Positions 44,475 to 55,035 of a stretch of DNA of 64,000 bases are shown piece after piece. The stretch spans positions 24,071,836 through 24,135,835 of the forward strand of contig NW_020654810.1 of NCBI RefSeq assembly GCF_003589595.1, in the 5' to 3' direction. The position numbers and the translations under genes are program-made. Origin of the DNA: Hyposmocoma kahamanoa (lineage: Eukaryota > Arthropoda > Insecta > Lepidoptera > Cosmopterigidae). Below the pieces are notes generated by a model that saw only the letters and a list, made by a program, of their open reading frames with translations, was not told where the DNA came from and did not search any database. Each line of letters begins with the position of its first letter. The first letter of the stretch is position 1.

Positions 44475-44640
44475 ATGGACCTGGTGATGAGCAACACGTC
44501 GATCCTTAATAGTTGCAGTGCCACTCAGAGCTTTTAATCATCCTGAGACATAAGCTGACAAATTTCATTTGCCTGTTGTAATTTCAACAGCACCCTTACC
44601 ACTCACATTACTGCTTGACGGCAAAAATATGTAAGACCCG
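44475..44640 (-). repeat. REP-P copy with internal deletion
   Basis: Reverse REP-P: GACCTGGTGATGAGCAACAC, GTTGCAGTGCCACTCAGAGC, a deletion, CCTGAGACATAAGCTGACAA, CTCACATTACTGCTTGACGG. Confidence 0.8.
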
Positions 44641-44644
44641 TGCA

Positions 44645-45004
44645 TTCGGTTGTACAGCGTCTATACAACCGAAACGTGAAAGGTATTTTAGGGTTTTTAT
44701 TCCATGTAAGAAAAGCCATTCTATGGAATAAAATTCATAAAGTTAAACCTCAAACGATTACGTTTGTTGGAAATATTCCTACGGTTTGAAATGTTCGTAC
44801 GGTTTGGGAAATTCCGGTTCAGTCACAAATCACGCGGGCCATTCAAGCAAGAGTATTGTAAAGCCGTGTGCATACTTTTTACAGTTGGTCCGGTCCGCCG
44901 CATACTTGGAATTTCACAGCCTTTTCGTGTGTCCCTGCCATTTTGTTTTATTCTCTTTGCAGTTTCAATTTTAATCTACATTGAATTTCGCACGCTGTTG
45001 AATG
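44645..45004. other. Unassigned sequence
   Basis: Nothing recognised. Confidence 0.4.
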
Positions 45005-45012
45005 GTTTTAAA

Positions 45013-45299
45013 CATTGACTTACAATTATGTGGACGTCGGGTCCGCGCTAAAAAGTGTCCGAACTTATAGGGCGTTAAAATCGTATACAGAGCGTCATTC
45101 ACGCTCTAGTCTTCGTTTGTTCGACTGACAGCGAAGCAAGCAAAATTAGACAGTACTGCGATGACATTACAATTCAAAATTCAACGTTTTAGCTTTTTCA
45201 TATTCCTTGACATGTCACTACGTTTAAATAGGTTGACTTGGGACATTTTTTTCGTGGTTTTTGTATTAGACCCGTCGTCCATTTATTTGTAAGTCAATG
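45013..45299 (-). repeat. MITE-2 copy 3 (hAT-like), longest
   Basis: 287 bp, inverted relative to the others. Termini CATTGACTTACAA and TTGTAAGTCAATG are perfect. GTTTTAAA flanks both sides (45005-45012 and 45300-45307), an exact 8 bp duplication. Confidence 0.95.
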
Positions 45300-45307
45300 G
45301 TTTTAAA

Positions 45308-45530
45308 TGACAACTTTCCAGAAGAGAGGTTTCAATATTCTACTCACAAAATTGGTACATAATTTAGTTTTTTTTTTAAATCAAAGCAATCTTTAAGCAA
45401 GAACGTTCACAGAAACTATAACGTCCCAAACAAAATATTATTAGTAGCGACAGTGTTTTGTTTTAATGTTGAATTTTATCAAAGAGTATGAGTACCGCAG
45501 TACCGTGGACAGACTGGTGACGTTCTTGAC
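45308..45530. other. Unassigned sequence
   Basis: Nothing recognised. Confidence 0.4.
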
Positions 45531-45534
45531 ATTT

Positions 45535-45797
45535 TTAACCGATTTCAAAAAACGGAGGAGGTTCTCAATTGGACTGTTTTTTTGTGGGTATGTTACTCGA
45601 TTATTCCGGTATTGGTGAAACGAATTTGATAATTATTTTTTTGTTAGAAAGAAGGTTTCTCAGTTTTAGTCACATTTAAATTTGAAGAAAATATTCCACC
45701 CCTAAAAGTGGTAAACTAGGGGATGAATCCAGTTTCGCGCACTTTCCGTTAATCCATTTTTGTATAACAGCATACTTTTAAAGTCGCTTTTTTAAAT
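45535..45797 (-). repeat. MITE-3 copy, internally shortened
   Basis: TTAACCGATTTCAAAAAACG and GAGGAGGTTCTCAATTGGAC at the low end, CCACCCCTAAAAGTGG inside, AACTAGGGGATGAATCCAGT, then TACTTTTAAAGTCGC at the high end. Confidence 0.8.
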
Positions 45798-46120
45798 TTC
45801 AATTTTAATGACGAGATTATTACACACTACAACTACAATAGTAGCGTTTAACCGTTTGATGGTTTGTAGGTTAAATTTGCTTACCTACGGAAACTGGTTT
45901 AACTTTTCTAGAATCCTTCACCGGTTTTTAAAAGGTAGTTAGTTAAATTTGATAATGCACTTGACTTTTAAAACGGTTTATACTTTATTACAAAATAACT
46001 GAGATAACTTACCTGTCTAACATCGCTCTCTACTCCGTTTGCAAGGTACTGCGTCTGTCTCAGGTTCGGCGCTAGCAGTTGACTGTGAACAAAGACAAAA
46101 ACAATAATTAGTTTCATTTT

Positions 46121-46169
46121 TAACCGACTTCAAAATGTAGGTTTTTTTTTAGTACTCTGTACTGAGATT
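46121..46169 (-). repeat. MITE-3 termini without interior
   Basis: TAACCGACTTCAAAATGTAG is followed almost at once by TTTTTAGTACTCTGTACTGA. Both ends of the element are joined and about 370 bp of interior are lost. Confidence 0.8.
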
Positions 46170-46204
46170 ATATTCAATAATAACATGGCGGACATTCACA
46201 CTAA

Positions 46205-46400
46205 CCTGGCCATCTGTGTACCTGGCTACAAACTAGAAAACTCCTGCACTAAGAGCATCAGAGTAACCAAAAAGGTCAGTGTACGCTAGTCAGAACACCC
46301 AGGGCAGAACCAGAAACGTTCATTTCTTGAATAGGTTCTGGGATTAATTCCCATCCTGGAACCCCCTCATCAAGCGCCCATAGAACTCAGCGAGACATCG
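46205..46400. repeat. REP-S copy 3
   Basis: CCTGGCTACAAACTAGAAAA, GAGCATCAGAGTAACC, TCAGAACACCCAGGGCAG as in copies 1 and 2, followed by TTCTGGGATTAATTCCCATC, an imperfect palindrome. Confidence 0.5.
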
Positions 46401-46501
46401 AAGTCTTAAATTTTAAGTAAGTGCAAATGTGTCAAATGCTTAAATAATTTTTTTTTAGATGTGATGAGACAATTGTTACTAACCAAAAATTAACTAATTA
46501 C

Positions 46502-46729
46502 CATTGACTTACAAATAAATGGACGACGGGTCTAATACAAAAACCACAAAAAAAATGTCCCAAGTCAACCTATTCGAAATTTAAATTGTAATATCATCGC
46601 AGTATCGCGCTGTCAGTAGAACAAATGAAGACTAAAGCGGAGTGTCGCGCTCTGTATACGATTTTAGCGCCTTACAAGTGCGGACACTTTTTAGCGCGGA
46701 CCCGACGTCCATATAATTGTAAGTCAATG
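46502..46729 (+). repeat. MITE-2 copy 4 (hAT-like), internally deleted
   Basis: 228 bp. CATTGACTTACAA / TTGTAAGTCAATG intact. CTAATTAC flanks both sides (46494-46501 and 46730-46737). Lacks part of the interior present in copies 1 and 3. Confidence 0.95.
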
Positions 46730-46737
46730 CTAATTAC

Positions 46738-47075
46738 GTTAAAATAAACGATAAATTAGTAACTTAGTTAATTAATCTGATAACTTTACTTACTATATAT
46801 GTACTGGCACATGCCAAACATTTGAAATCACGTTGTTTGTATTAAAAAAATACTTAAAGAGTATCTGCTAAATCTTCAAAAATATCCATCGTAGCTGTTG
46901 ACGTGCCGGGGACATGACCCGTGTCACGTGTGTTCTGTTGCCGGATCCGCTGAAAATCGGCGTCGTAGCACTTGAATGTGAGACGACAACAAACTGAGTA
47001 GGACACGGTTTCCTTGGCAGCACAGCACACACACGCTTTGTAATCTACATATTATATGTATTTAGTTTCAAATCC
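46738..47075. other. Unassigned sequence
   Basis: Nothing recognised. Confidence 0.4.
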
Positions 47076-47935
47076 TTAGGTTATTATTACTAAGATTATT
47101 TTCTTGTGCTCGACTGAAGGTCGGATATTGTGAACCAGGTACGGGCCTAAGCCAAATATTCCTGTTCGGTCGGTATTGTGAGGGGATGTGAGTGAGTGGT
47201 GATTTTTTGTGGAGTTTGTTGAATCAGGTGTATTTAAGAAACGGTGGACTGTCGAGCATGTGTCTAGCACAATTGACTTTTGTACAAGTATGTAGGTTTT
47301 AGGATGCAGATCTATCATTTTTATGATATCAGTTGACGAATCAGGGACTATCTTAATGGTTTACGGTGGTATACGTTTTTACAATAAGATTCCGGAGCAT
47401 ATATTAAGTTTATCATTTCCTAAGTTTAAAAACTACGTGTTAGATAAAGATGTATGGAAAGACGACACGGCTCCAGAATCCACACAAATTTGATTCAAAG
47501 TATTCCATAGCATTTAAGTTTATTTGAAAAGAGCAATCCCTAGAGTTTCTTGCTCGTTCTTCTCAGGGAGGTCAGCGTAGTGAACGAGCAGTGGCTTAAA
47601 TGTGACGTTTTCAAGTGTAAATTTATTTTACCTATGGAATAAATAATCTTTGACTTTGACTCTGTTTCTTGGTGCCACATCTATTTGATTTCGTCTGCTA
47701 AAGGTGTTTTTCAGTGTGTTTCTGTTTTAGGTTGTTTGTATTGGGAACGGCAATATCTATGAGGTAGGTGGTCTTTGTAGATTTAACAGTTAGTGTTATA
47801 TCAGGTCAGTTGCTGAGGATAGTGCGGTCAGTGATGACGTCTTGTTTATTATTATTATTGTAAAATGCACGTGTACTGTGTTGATTATTCAAGGAATAAA
47901 TGATTTCTATTCTTTTCTATTCTATTCAAAGAAAG
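47076..47935 (-). pseudogene. Chimeric retroelement copy 1: LINE-A C-terminus antisense to a TTCTA tail
   Basis: The minus strand carries the C-terminus of a LINE ORF2. From the high end: RPDITL-type sequence, STKTTYLIDIAVPNT, then (after the nested LINE-B) MIDLHPKTYILVQKSIVLDT, a Ser/Thr-rich end and FGLGPYLVHNIRPSVEHKK. On the plus strand the same unit ends in GGAATAAATGATTTCTATTC and a few TTCTA units at 47895-47935, a LINE-C-type 3' tail. The second copy at 49333-49692 has the same junction. The ORF is broken by the nested insert and by small deletions. Confidence 0.75.
47364..47664 (+). mobile_element. LINE-B 3' end nested in LINE-A
   Basis: Inserted between TCTTAATGGTTT and CTTGGTGCCACATC, which are adjacent in the sister copy at about 49430-49455. 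The frame VRFYNKIPEHILSLSFPKFK, then NYVLDKDVWKDDTAPESTQI and a stop, is uninterrupted. The UTR has CTTGCTCGTTCTTCTCAGGG and ends AATAATCTTTGACTTTGACT. GTTT on both sides may be the target duplication. The intact reading frame fits a recent insertion. Confidence 0.85.
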
Positions 47936-48200
47936 AAAACAAAAACTCTTCAACACAAAACAGTTGTTAGAAAACAAAAAAATTTCAGCATAAATTTGTT
48001 TGTTTATTAGTCTCTATTAATATTTAAATCAGTCGAACACCGTCTATTATACAAGCGAACGAAGTTTCAAGATTACACAAAGTAATAATGAATTTTCAAA
48101 ATAGCGTACCGCGAGTTGCTGACTTATTAATTCCACGGGATGTAAACGTATACTCAACTAAACAGTTTGATGGTATTCGTTTACTGCTTACCTTTATCAA
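47936..48200. other. Unassigned sequence
   Basis: Nothing recognised. Confidence 0.4.
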
Positions 48201-48204
48201 TTTA

Positions 48205-48590
48205 ACCTACGGTGCACAGACATAGTCGCTGACCGAGTTCCAAAAGTCTAGACTCAAGATCTGCCACAGGGCGATGGAACGCAGCATTCTGGGCTTTAAA
48301 TGTATTGACGGAGTACGCAATACAATGCTGCGATCGATGATTGGCATTGCTGATGTGATTGAGCTCAAATGGGATTGAGCGGGCTACGTTAGCCGGATGC
48401 AACCTGAGAGGTGGGCAAACGTTGTCACTCCTTGGGTGTCCGAGGATGGAAAGAGACGGCGTTGACGGCCGAGAAGGCGTTGGCGAGTTTAAGAGGAAGT
48501 TGTGGCAGATAGCCAAAGATAGGGAGCGATGGAGGATTTTGGAGGAGACCTTTTCCCAGCAGTGAGACATAATAGGTTAATAAAAAATAA
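48205..48590 (+). pseudogene. RTE-like LINE C-terminus
   Basis: Plus-strand frame LKICHRAMERSILGFKCIDG, VRNTMLRSMIGIADVIELKW, a stop, AGYVSRMQPERWANVV, EDGKRRR, then in a shifted frame FKRKLWQIAKDRERWRILEE and TFSQQ with a stop. Standard RTE-like order (RAMERSILG, LKW.WAGHV.RM, W..A.DR..W). At least two stops and one frameshift. Confidence 0.88.
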
Positions 48591-48599
48591 ACTTAAATT

Positions 48600-48980
48600 C
48601 TTTACACTAAAATAATTCAATACAAATTTTTCAATGACTTATCTAAGTGTGCGATGCATCGTCGACCACATCGTCACTTTCCATCAGGTGAGATAGAAGA
48701 AAAAGACTTCATTCGTTAGCTTAGGTTTTAAAGGTCCCTGTAGGGCCAGTTTCGGAAAAAAAGAATTCTAAATGAGTTCGGGTTTGGGTTTTCTGAGCAA
48801 TGCAGGGAACTGCCTAGTTTAGATCAGGAATTGATTTATGGTGTATTATTACGCAGAATAGTCAAATCTCTAGTTAATTCTCTACTAAACTCTCCTTTTC
48901 CCTCTGAGTACTCCTATAAATTGGCACCAAAGCGCGAGTCGCATATTTTGCTCGTCTTTTTCCGTACCTTAAAAAATGTT
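48600..48980. other. Unassigned sequence
   Basis: Nothing recognised. Confidence 0.4.
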
Positions 48981-48983
48981 AAT

Positions 48984-49207
48984 AATTGTATTTGTGAACC
49001 AATTTTGATGATTTTTTGTTGGAAAGAAGGTACTTCAGTATTAGCCCCATTTAAATTTGAAGAAAACATTCCACCTCCAAGGGTGATAGATTAGGTGATG
49101 AATCTGGTTTTGGGCACTTTCCGGTAAACGATTTCAATAATACTAGGCAAATAGATGTAATTCGACGAACTTTTGAGGCCAGTTCTTTAGTACTTTGTAC
49201 TAAGATT
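48984..49207 (-). repeat. MITE-3 copy, one end lost
   Basis: GTATTTGTGAACCAATTTTG, TTGGAAAGAAGGTACTTCAG, CCACCTCCAAGGGTG, GGCAAATAGATGTAATTCGA and TTTAGTACTTTGTACTAAG. The AACCGACTTC end is missing. Confidence 0.8.
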
Positions 49208-49332
49208 ATCTGATATTTAATTTTACGGTAAACGCCATTATTGTTCATGAATGAGTTAAATTGTAGTTTCCTTTGTTAAATTTATAAATGAGAATAATAT
49301 ATTCGCGGATAATTATATTAGTATCATTGGTA

Positions 49333-49692
49333 CAGGTATGTAGGTTTTAGGATGCAGATCTATCATTTTTAAAGCGGTATGAAGGGTTTTCGGTATGATA
49401 CCAGTTGACGAAATTATAATGGGGACTATCTTAATGGTTTCGTGGTGCCACATCTATTTGATTTCGTCTGCTAAAGGTGTTTTTTCAGTGTGTTTCTGTT
49501 TTAAGTTGTTTGTATTGGGAACGGCTATATCTATGAGGTAGGTGGTCTTTGTAGATTTAACAGTTAGTGTTATATCAGGTCTGTTGCTGAGGATAGTGCG
49601 GTCGGTGATGACGTCTCGTTTATTATTATTATTATAAAATGCACGTGTACTGTGTTGATTATTCAAGGAATAAATGATTTCTATTCTTTTTA
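49333..49692 (-). pseudogene. Chimeric retroelement copy 2
   Basis: Minus-strand frame AFYNNNNKRDVITDRTILSN, RPDITLTVKSTKTTYLIDIA, VPNTNNLKQKHTEKTPLADE, IK then a stop where sister elements usually read on, then MWHHETIKIVPIIISSTGII, PKTLHTALKMIDLHPKTYIP. This is the conserved NRPDI..../DIAVP....EK.../VPI..S..G C-terminal region of a LINE ORF2. On plus it ends GGAATAAATGATTTCTATTC. It lacks the nested LINE-B and most of the far C-terminus. Confidence 0.8.
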
Positions 49693-49699
49693 ATATTAT

Positions 49700-50498
49700 G
49701 GTATCTTCTTCAACTATCCGTTTGTAGTAAACTCAGGGGTGCCAACCAAGACATGTGTAATAAAATCAATTAGGAAGACTATCCATCTAATAAGTTGAGA
49801 TTAGTCTGATCTTTGACCTTTGAACACACGTCGCTATTGTTGGCATGCCTGCTACTGAAATGCTTGTACGTGTTTACACACGCTAATTACCTTATGTCTG
49901 CCTGCTATGGGGGCAAGAGGGCAGCTTTATGGGTATTGTGATTTGAAGGGTCGCCTCGATTCTAGACGGGGTAGCGATCACCGTTGAATGTACATGCTGT
50001 GCCGGTTGGTTAAAATACGAAGTTTAGATTCGAGTTTATCGTCACCAATAAGTCTGCTGGCTTTGCAACTGCCTCAAAAGCCTTTAGTTGATGTTTTAGT
50101 ATCTTTATCACTTGCACTATTTTAAAAAAAGGCCGCGGGTTCGGCACCTCTGAGTTTTTCCGAGACGAAATATGTAGTAGATTAATATAAAACATTGAAT
50201 AGGCATACAAATTAATTACTCTATTCATAAATCACACGTATCAATAGGTGCTTTGTAAATTTTGTAAAAAATCAGTCGAGTAAGTATTACTTCTATCCCA
50301 ATTACCCGTTTAAATTAAAATTACGCGAACACGCCGTGTACAGAGCTAGTCTAAATAATGAGCATTGCCAAAAAATGTTTTTTATACCTGCCATCATTGG
50401 TTGCCTAGTAAGGTTTTGTTATTAAACATTCTATATCGAATTTGTCTGTTAGTTACAAATTTTATCGTCTTGTTTGATCACACGTCCTCCTTCTAGCG
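49700..50498. other. Unassigned sequence
   Basis: 50130-50165 has a weak box-B-like GCGGGTTCGGCACCTCTGAG, perhaps SINE-D debris. Otherwise nothing recognised. Confidence 0.35.
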
Positions 50499-50499
50499 T

Positions 50500-51060
50500 C
50501 GTATACCTCATTACTGAGGGTTGTGACTCCACCGCGGAAACAAGTTCCGCATGACTACGCTGTGCCATCTGTGGCGGTCCTTGGCGTAGTGGAGCGCATC
50601 ATGGAGACCCATTCCGAGAGTCGCACAAACTTGGTGGAACTCTCTTGTGGGACAGCCACCGCTCGGACGTTTACCGTTAATTCGTCCGGTGACCATTAGT
50701 TGTTCGAGGTTGTACCCTTCTTTCCTGGTAAAGTGACAAGAAATCAAGTATCCTACGTAGACATAAGATGGACGGTCTGGTCTGGATGTTAAGTTCCCGC
50801 AATACTGAGTCGTTCGTGCAAAAATTAATCCAACGGACTCCCAACATTTTCCAGTATCGCATCTCAAAGGCGTCAGTGCGGTCACGTTCCACCTTTTTTA
50901 GTGTCCACGTTTCCGCTCCATAGCTAAAAATGGAAAAAACCAAAGAGCTCACCAATCTCATCATAGTTTTATGCGTGATGTTACGGTCCTCATACTCTCT
51001 GCAGCTGGGCCATAGTACCTTTACCCATTCCTATTCGCTTTCGAATCTCCTTTTTTCGTG
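50500..51060 (-). pseudogene. RTE-like LINE post-RT region
   Basis: From the high end on minus: KKEIRKRIGMGKGTMAQLQ, DRNITHKTMMRLVSSLVFSI, FSYGAETWTLKKVERDRTDA, FEMRYWKMLGVRWINFCTND, ELNIQTRPSILCLRRILDFL. After a single frameshift near 50740 the next frame reads RKEGYNLEQLMVTGRINGKR, TLGMGLHDALHYAKDRHRWH and a stop near 50511. The YGAETWTL motif is a hallmark of this LINE type. Comparatively well preserved, one main frameshift; RT core absent. Confidence 0.9.
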
Positions 51061-51061
51061 T

Positions 51062-51820
51062 CGATCGTCAAATAATCTATCAAATCTGTAAGCACCTTTA
51101 GATAACTTTACTCAAAATAACAGTCATTGGTTTAGCCCATCGATACTCTACTTTCACAGCGCACTAAAATTGCAAAATTCACTTTATTAAGTTTGAAATG
51201 AAAATAGGAATAGGAAACAATAACATTAAAACTCCGTTATATCAACTACAAACAGAGATAATTAATGGAATTAAAAAATAAACGGAAAGAAATACTGAAA
51301 CTTCATATACCGTTCGCATACGGTGGATATTATACGAAAAGTAATTTAAACAAAGCACTCTTTTGTTTGAACAGCAAACAATTTCTGAAACAGTGTAAAG
51401 TTTTCTCTCATTTGTTATTGACTTGTTTTTGAATAACTCAATAATACGGAGAGCATGAGTTTTGAAATTTTCTTTATGGTAAGGGAAATGAAATAACAAC
51501 GCTGTGAGGTAAACATGTGTGTGTATTTACGGGCCTTCAATTCCCCTCGATGAAGACTATGGTGACAAGGAAATTGGCAGCGACTGCCAAGAAATAAGTT
51601 TAGCTTTTTAAAAACGAACCCTTGTCAGACCCGTGGATACAATGCTTCAGATCCCTTCTTAGAGGTTTTCTTAAATAGATTTATAAGCATCCTGTGCAAT
51701 ATCTTTGATACACTGGTACTGTAGTGAATGTTAAAAATACTGGTGGATTCTTCTAATGAATTGTAAAAGTTAGGTTTGGTAACGACTAGTATAACAAGGT
51801 TACACAAGTTTACAGAACAT
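51062..51820. other. Unassigned sequence
   Basis: Nothing recognised. Confidence 0.45.
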
Positions 51821-51824
51821 AGAT

Positions 51825-52040
51825 TTCGTCCAGGGAAGTACTGCAACCTTACCTATTTTGGGCGGCCAAGCTAAATTGCGTTCCAGTTTTTAAGAGTAAA
51901 TGTGCTGATAAAATTACAGGCACCTTGGACGTGTCAACTTATGTCTCAGAGTGATGGAGACAGTGACAGTGTAACTTAGATCTTTGCTATTTAAAGCTTC
52001 GAGTAGCTTTACAACTGCTATGGTCAGGCGTGTTGCTCTA
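51825..52040 (+). repeat. REP-P copy
   Basis: Forward REP-P: TTTCGTCCAGGGAAGTACTG, AACCTTACCTATTTTGGGCG, ATTGCGTTCCAGTTTTTAAG, TTGGACGTGTCAACTTATGT, CAACTGCTATGGTCAGGCGT. Confidence 0.8.
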
Positions 52041-52044
52041 ACAA

Positions 52045-52465
52045 CAGAGGCATTGGAATCGTAAGAAAAAATTTGGCAACGACTAATTGAGTACTTATAA
52101 CACGCTTCCGAGGATCCTTGAGAGCAGAGAAAAACTAAACTACCTTTGTTTTAACCATAAACAACCACACTTATCGACGTTGAATTGGCTTGAACGGGCA
52201 AAAACAGTTTATGTCCATGTCCGAAAAACGACGTGCATTTTTCTGGGTCAAGTCGCGTCGTCTGTCATCGACGACGTCTATTTCGCTCTTATTGGACAGC
52301 TTTTTCGGACCCGTGGAGACAGAATGAGGAAAAGTGTGATAGCACCCGGTGCGAAGATGATGAAGTGCTTGGGGTAGAAAAGGAAATGCTTCGTTGGTTT
52401 CACAAAGAAAGACAATAATGGAGGGAAACTTGGGGAAAGGTTCACGACCTTGCCCGAAATCATCA
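52045..52465. other. Unassigned sequence
   Basis: Nothing certain. Possibly decayed LINE leading into the minus-strand RTE-like piece. Confidence 0.3.
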
Positions 52466-52469
52466 TTAC

Positions 52470-52690
52470 TTTTTTCAGGTGAAATCCTTCAATATTCACC
52501 AATCCATCTGTCCATCTTGTGGGTGGTGTGCCGACGCTGCATCTTTCGGTACGCGGACGCCTATCAAGAGCTTTTTGGACCCATTGGCCTTCTGTTCTTC
52601 GAGCAACATGCGCCGTCCACTGGCATTCAAGATTGTTTGAGTGTCTTGTGTGGACTTCCTCAATTCTGATTCGATCTTACAGTGGCAATC
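52470..52690 (-). pseudogene. RTE-like LINE C-terminus
   Basis: One minus-strand frame reads WTAHVARRTEGQWVQKALDR, RPRTERCSVGTPPTRWTDGL, VNIEGF, equivalent to the QWAGH.ARRTDGRW..KVLEWRPRT block seen elsewhere. Flanking residues are too decayed to place. Confidence 0.8.
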
Positions 52691-52699
52691 CAAGCATAG

Positions 52700-53480
52700 T
52701 CCTCTCCATAGGCCTTTGGGTGATCATGAGCCATGAAGGTCGTCAGTGTATACTATTATACTATGATAATAGCTTATCCCAATAGAATACAGGCATGATG
52801 GTATGCGTTGGTAGTATTGGGAAAACAATTCTGTACTTTACGGATTTTATTACGTGCCTACCTAAGATGTAATGTAAACCGCACGTATCGGAAGAAGCGG
52901 AAATTAAGGTGTAGACAATTTCAAACTCAAATATTTTTACGTGACGATTAAGAAATTCGACTTGGTAACCTTTGGGTTGAATTTATTTATTTATTGTACA
53001 GGAAAAATACAACAAGTCACAAAGAATACAAGCGAAATTAAAAACAAAATGTTCTGCTTATTTCTAATAGAAATTTCTTCCTGCAGACCTAAATATAGGA
53101 CACTACTAAAAGAACGGGCATATGTGCACAAAAAAACAAGGAATTTATAGACAAGCAACCCTAAAGGATAACTTGAGATCACAATAGTGTTAATTTGAAT
53201 AAAATGTTGGCTCTAATACCGTCTTTTGTTTTCTACTTCTTTGTGTTTATTTATATTGTGTCAAAAATAGTTCATTAAAATAACCAATTTCGATTTTGAA
53301 TTATCGCTTTTTATCCCCGTCCCAAAAAGAACGACTGACTAATCTCGAAGTGGTTTTGTTTTTCAATAATAATATCTGCTATAATTATCTCCAACCTTGA
53401 TATTAAATTAATTTGTAATTGCACGAATCCTATTGTAAGAAAATGTTTGAATAAATAATTATTATCAGTGTTTACAATAA
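52700..53480. other. Unassigned A+T-rich sequence
   Basis: Nothing recognised. Confidence 0.45.
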
Positions 53481-53484
53481 GTCA

Positions 53485-53860
53485 TGGTAACCTAATGGTT
53501 TGACCTACCACATCAAGCGTGGGTTCGAATCCGGGCTTGCACATCTCAATTACTCCAATGAGCATACGCCAACTTAATTTTTTGGTCATCTCTGTTTTTT
53601 ATTTTGGTTTTTATTATATTTATCATAAAATTCGGTTTTTTGTTTTTTTTTTCGAATTCTGTTTTTTGTTTTTTCATTTTTTTCCACAAAATTAAGCTGC
53701 CGTAGTTGTTCATTGCAGGTATCGATCAGAATTCTTGGAATTTAAGTGCGAAATTTACTTTGAAATTTACCACGAGCTTTTTGAAGTAAAAACATCGTAA
53801 GGAAATCCACACATCTGCAGAGCAATTTAATCATGTGTGTGATCTGTGAGAACTACATCC
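53485..53860 (+). repeat. SINE-D copy split by T-rich sequence
   Basis: 53485-53560 has the head: CATGGTAACCTAATGGTTTG, box B GGGTTCGAATCCGGGC, CACATCTCAATTACTCCAAT. 53725-53860 has the rest: TTTAAGTGCGAAATTTACTT, CATCGTAAGGAAATCCACAC, GTGTGTGATCTGTGAGAAC. A ~150 bp T-rich stretch (TTTTTTGTTTT-type) separates them. Confidence 0.65.
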
Positions 53861-53861
53861 C

Positions 53862-54365
53862 AAGCTCCTTTTCTCAGAGGTCTGTGCCCAGAACTACGTA
53901 TTTACCATTTTATTTATAGGTTAATTAGGTATCGTATCGGGCGTCATCAATCGGAACTGACACGTCGGAGTTATGAATTTTTATCGTCTATACCGGGTAC
54001 AGTTTTCAAATTGCCGTTAAAAACTGATATGTCTGCATTTTACTCGCGTAACCTCCACCCCCGGGCGAGAGCACCTCTGGAATCTACGATGTCGAATTTT
54101 AAACCGCGTTATGATGCTATTTTTCAAAACTTATGGCTTCTCGTGCTGTTTTATGGGTGATTCTTGGATTTACGTGTGTTTTTTGGTTTCTTGTGAGTTA
54201 TTTGTTATTGCAGTAATCGCTGTAAGTGCAAATAAAAATATTATATTTTTGATAAACGTGTTGGGAAATCAAAAGCGGTGACCTATTTTTATTTTTACTT
54301 ATTATTATTATATTATGTGTTCATAATGTTAGTTGCCAAATTAAGGTAGGTATATTAGTCGGTAG
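53862..54365. other. Unassigned sequence
   Basis: Nothing recognised. Confidence 0.4.
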
Positions 54366-54367
54366 CT

Positions 54368-54600
54368 GTAGAGCTTCTTGCGAAAGAGTTTGTCCAGGGA
54401 AGTACTGCCACCTTACCTATTTCTGCCTCTAAGAAGTAATGCGAGCATTAGTGTGTTCCGGTTTGAATGGGATCTGGTGAAACCACAGGAACGAAAGGAC
54501 TTGTTATCATAAGTCTTAGTGTGACGGGCGTACCCCTCAGATCTTTGCGATTTAAAGCTCGTAGTGACACTATAATTGTTATGGACTGGCGTGTTAAAAT
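54368..54600 (+). repeat. REP-P near full-length copy
   Basis: AGAGCTTCTTGCGAAAGAGT, TTGTCCAGGGAAGTACTGCC, ACCTTACCTATTTCTGCC, AATGCGAGCATTAGTGTGTT, CCCCTCAGATCTTTGCGATT, TTATGGACTGGCGTGTT. Confidence 0.85.
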
Positions 54601-54649
54601 AAAAATATACATAATGTCATTAAGATAGAAATCATCCATACTATTAACT

Positions 54650-55035
54650 TTAGAGCTAAGTCCAAAGCAATGGTACCACGATTTCGTTTAACCAAAGTAA
54701 ACGACTTCTTTATGAGGAAATACGTTTTTACAATAAGTTTCCGGAGCATATATTAATTGATTGCACATATTTAATTGAAAAATAATATTACGAAATTGAA
54801 GACTACATGTTAGATAAAGATGGAAAGACGACATGGCTTTAGATTACACACAAATTTGATTCAAGGTGTATTCTTTATCATTGAAGTTTATTTGAATAGA
54901 GCAATCACATCCCTGCTTCTTGCTCGTTCTTCTCTGGGAAGTCAGCATAGCGAACGAGCAGTAGCTTAAGCGACGTTTTCAAGTGTAAATTTATTTCACT
55001 TATGGAAAAAATTATTCTTTGACTTTGACCTTGTC
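54650..55035 (+). pseudogene. LINE-B 3' end
   Basis: Plus-strand frame MVPRFRLTKVNDFF, a one-base shift, then IRFYNKFPEHILIDCTYLIE and a stop. The UTR has CTTGCTCGTTCTTCTCTGGG and AGTGTAAATTTATTTCACTT, and ends ATTCTTTGACTTTGACC. Older than the nested copy at 47364. Confidence 0.8.

Noticed and set aside
48202..48570. 122-codon minus-strand frame
   Set aside because: It is the antisense shadow of a plus-strand RTE-like LINE C-terminus with clear motifs.
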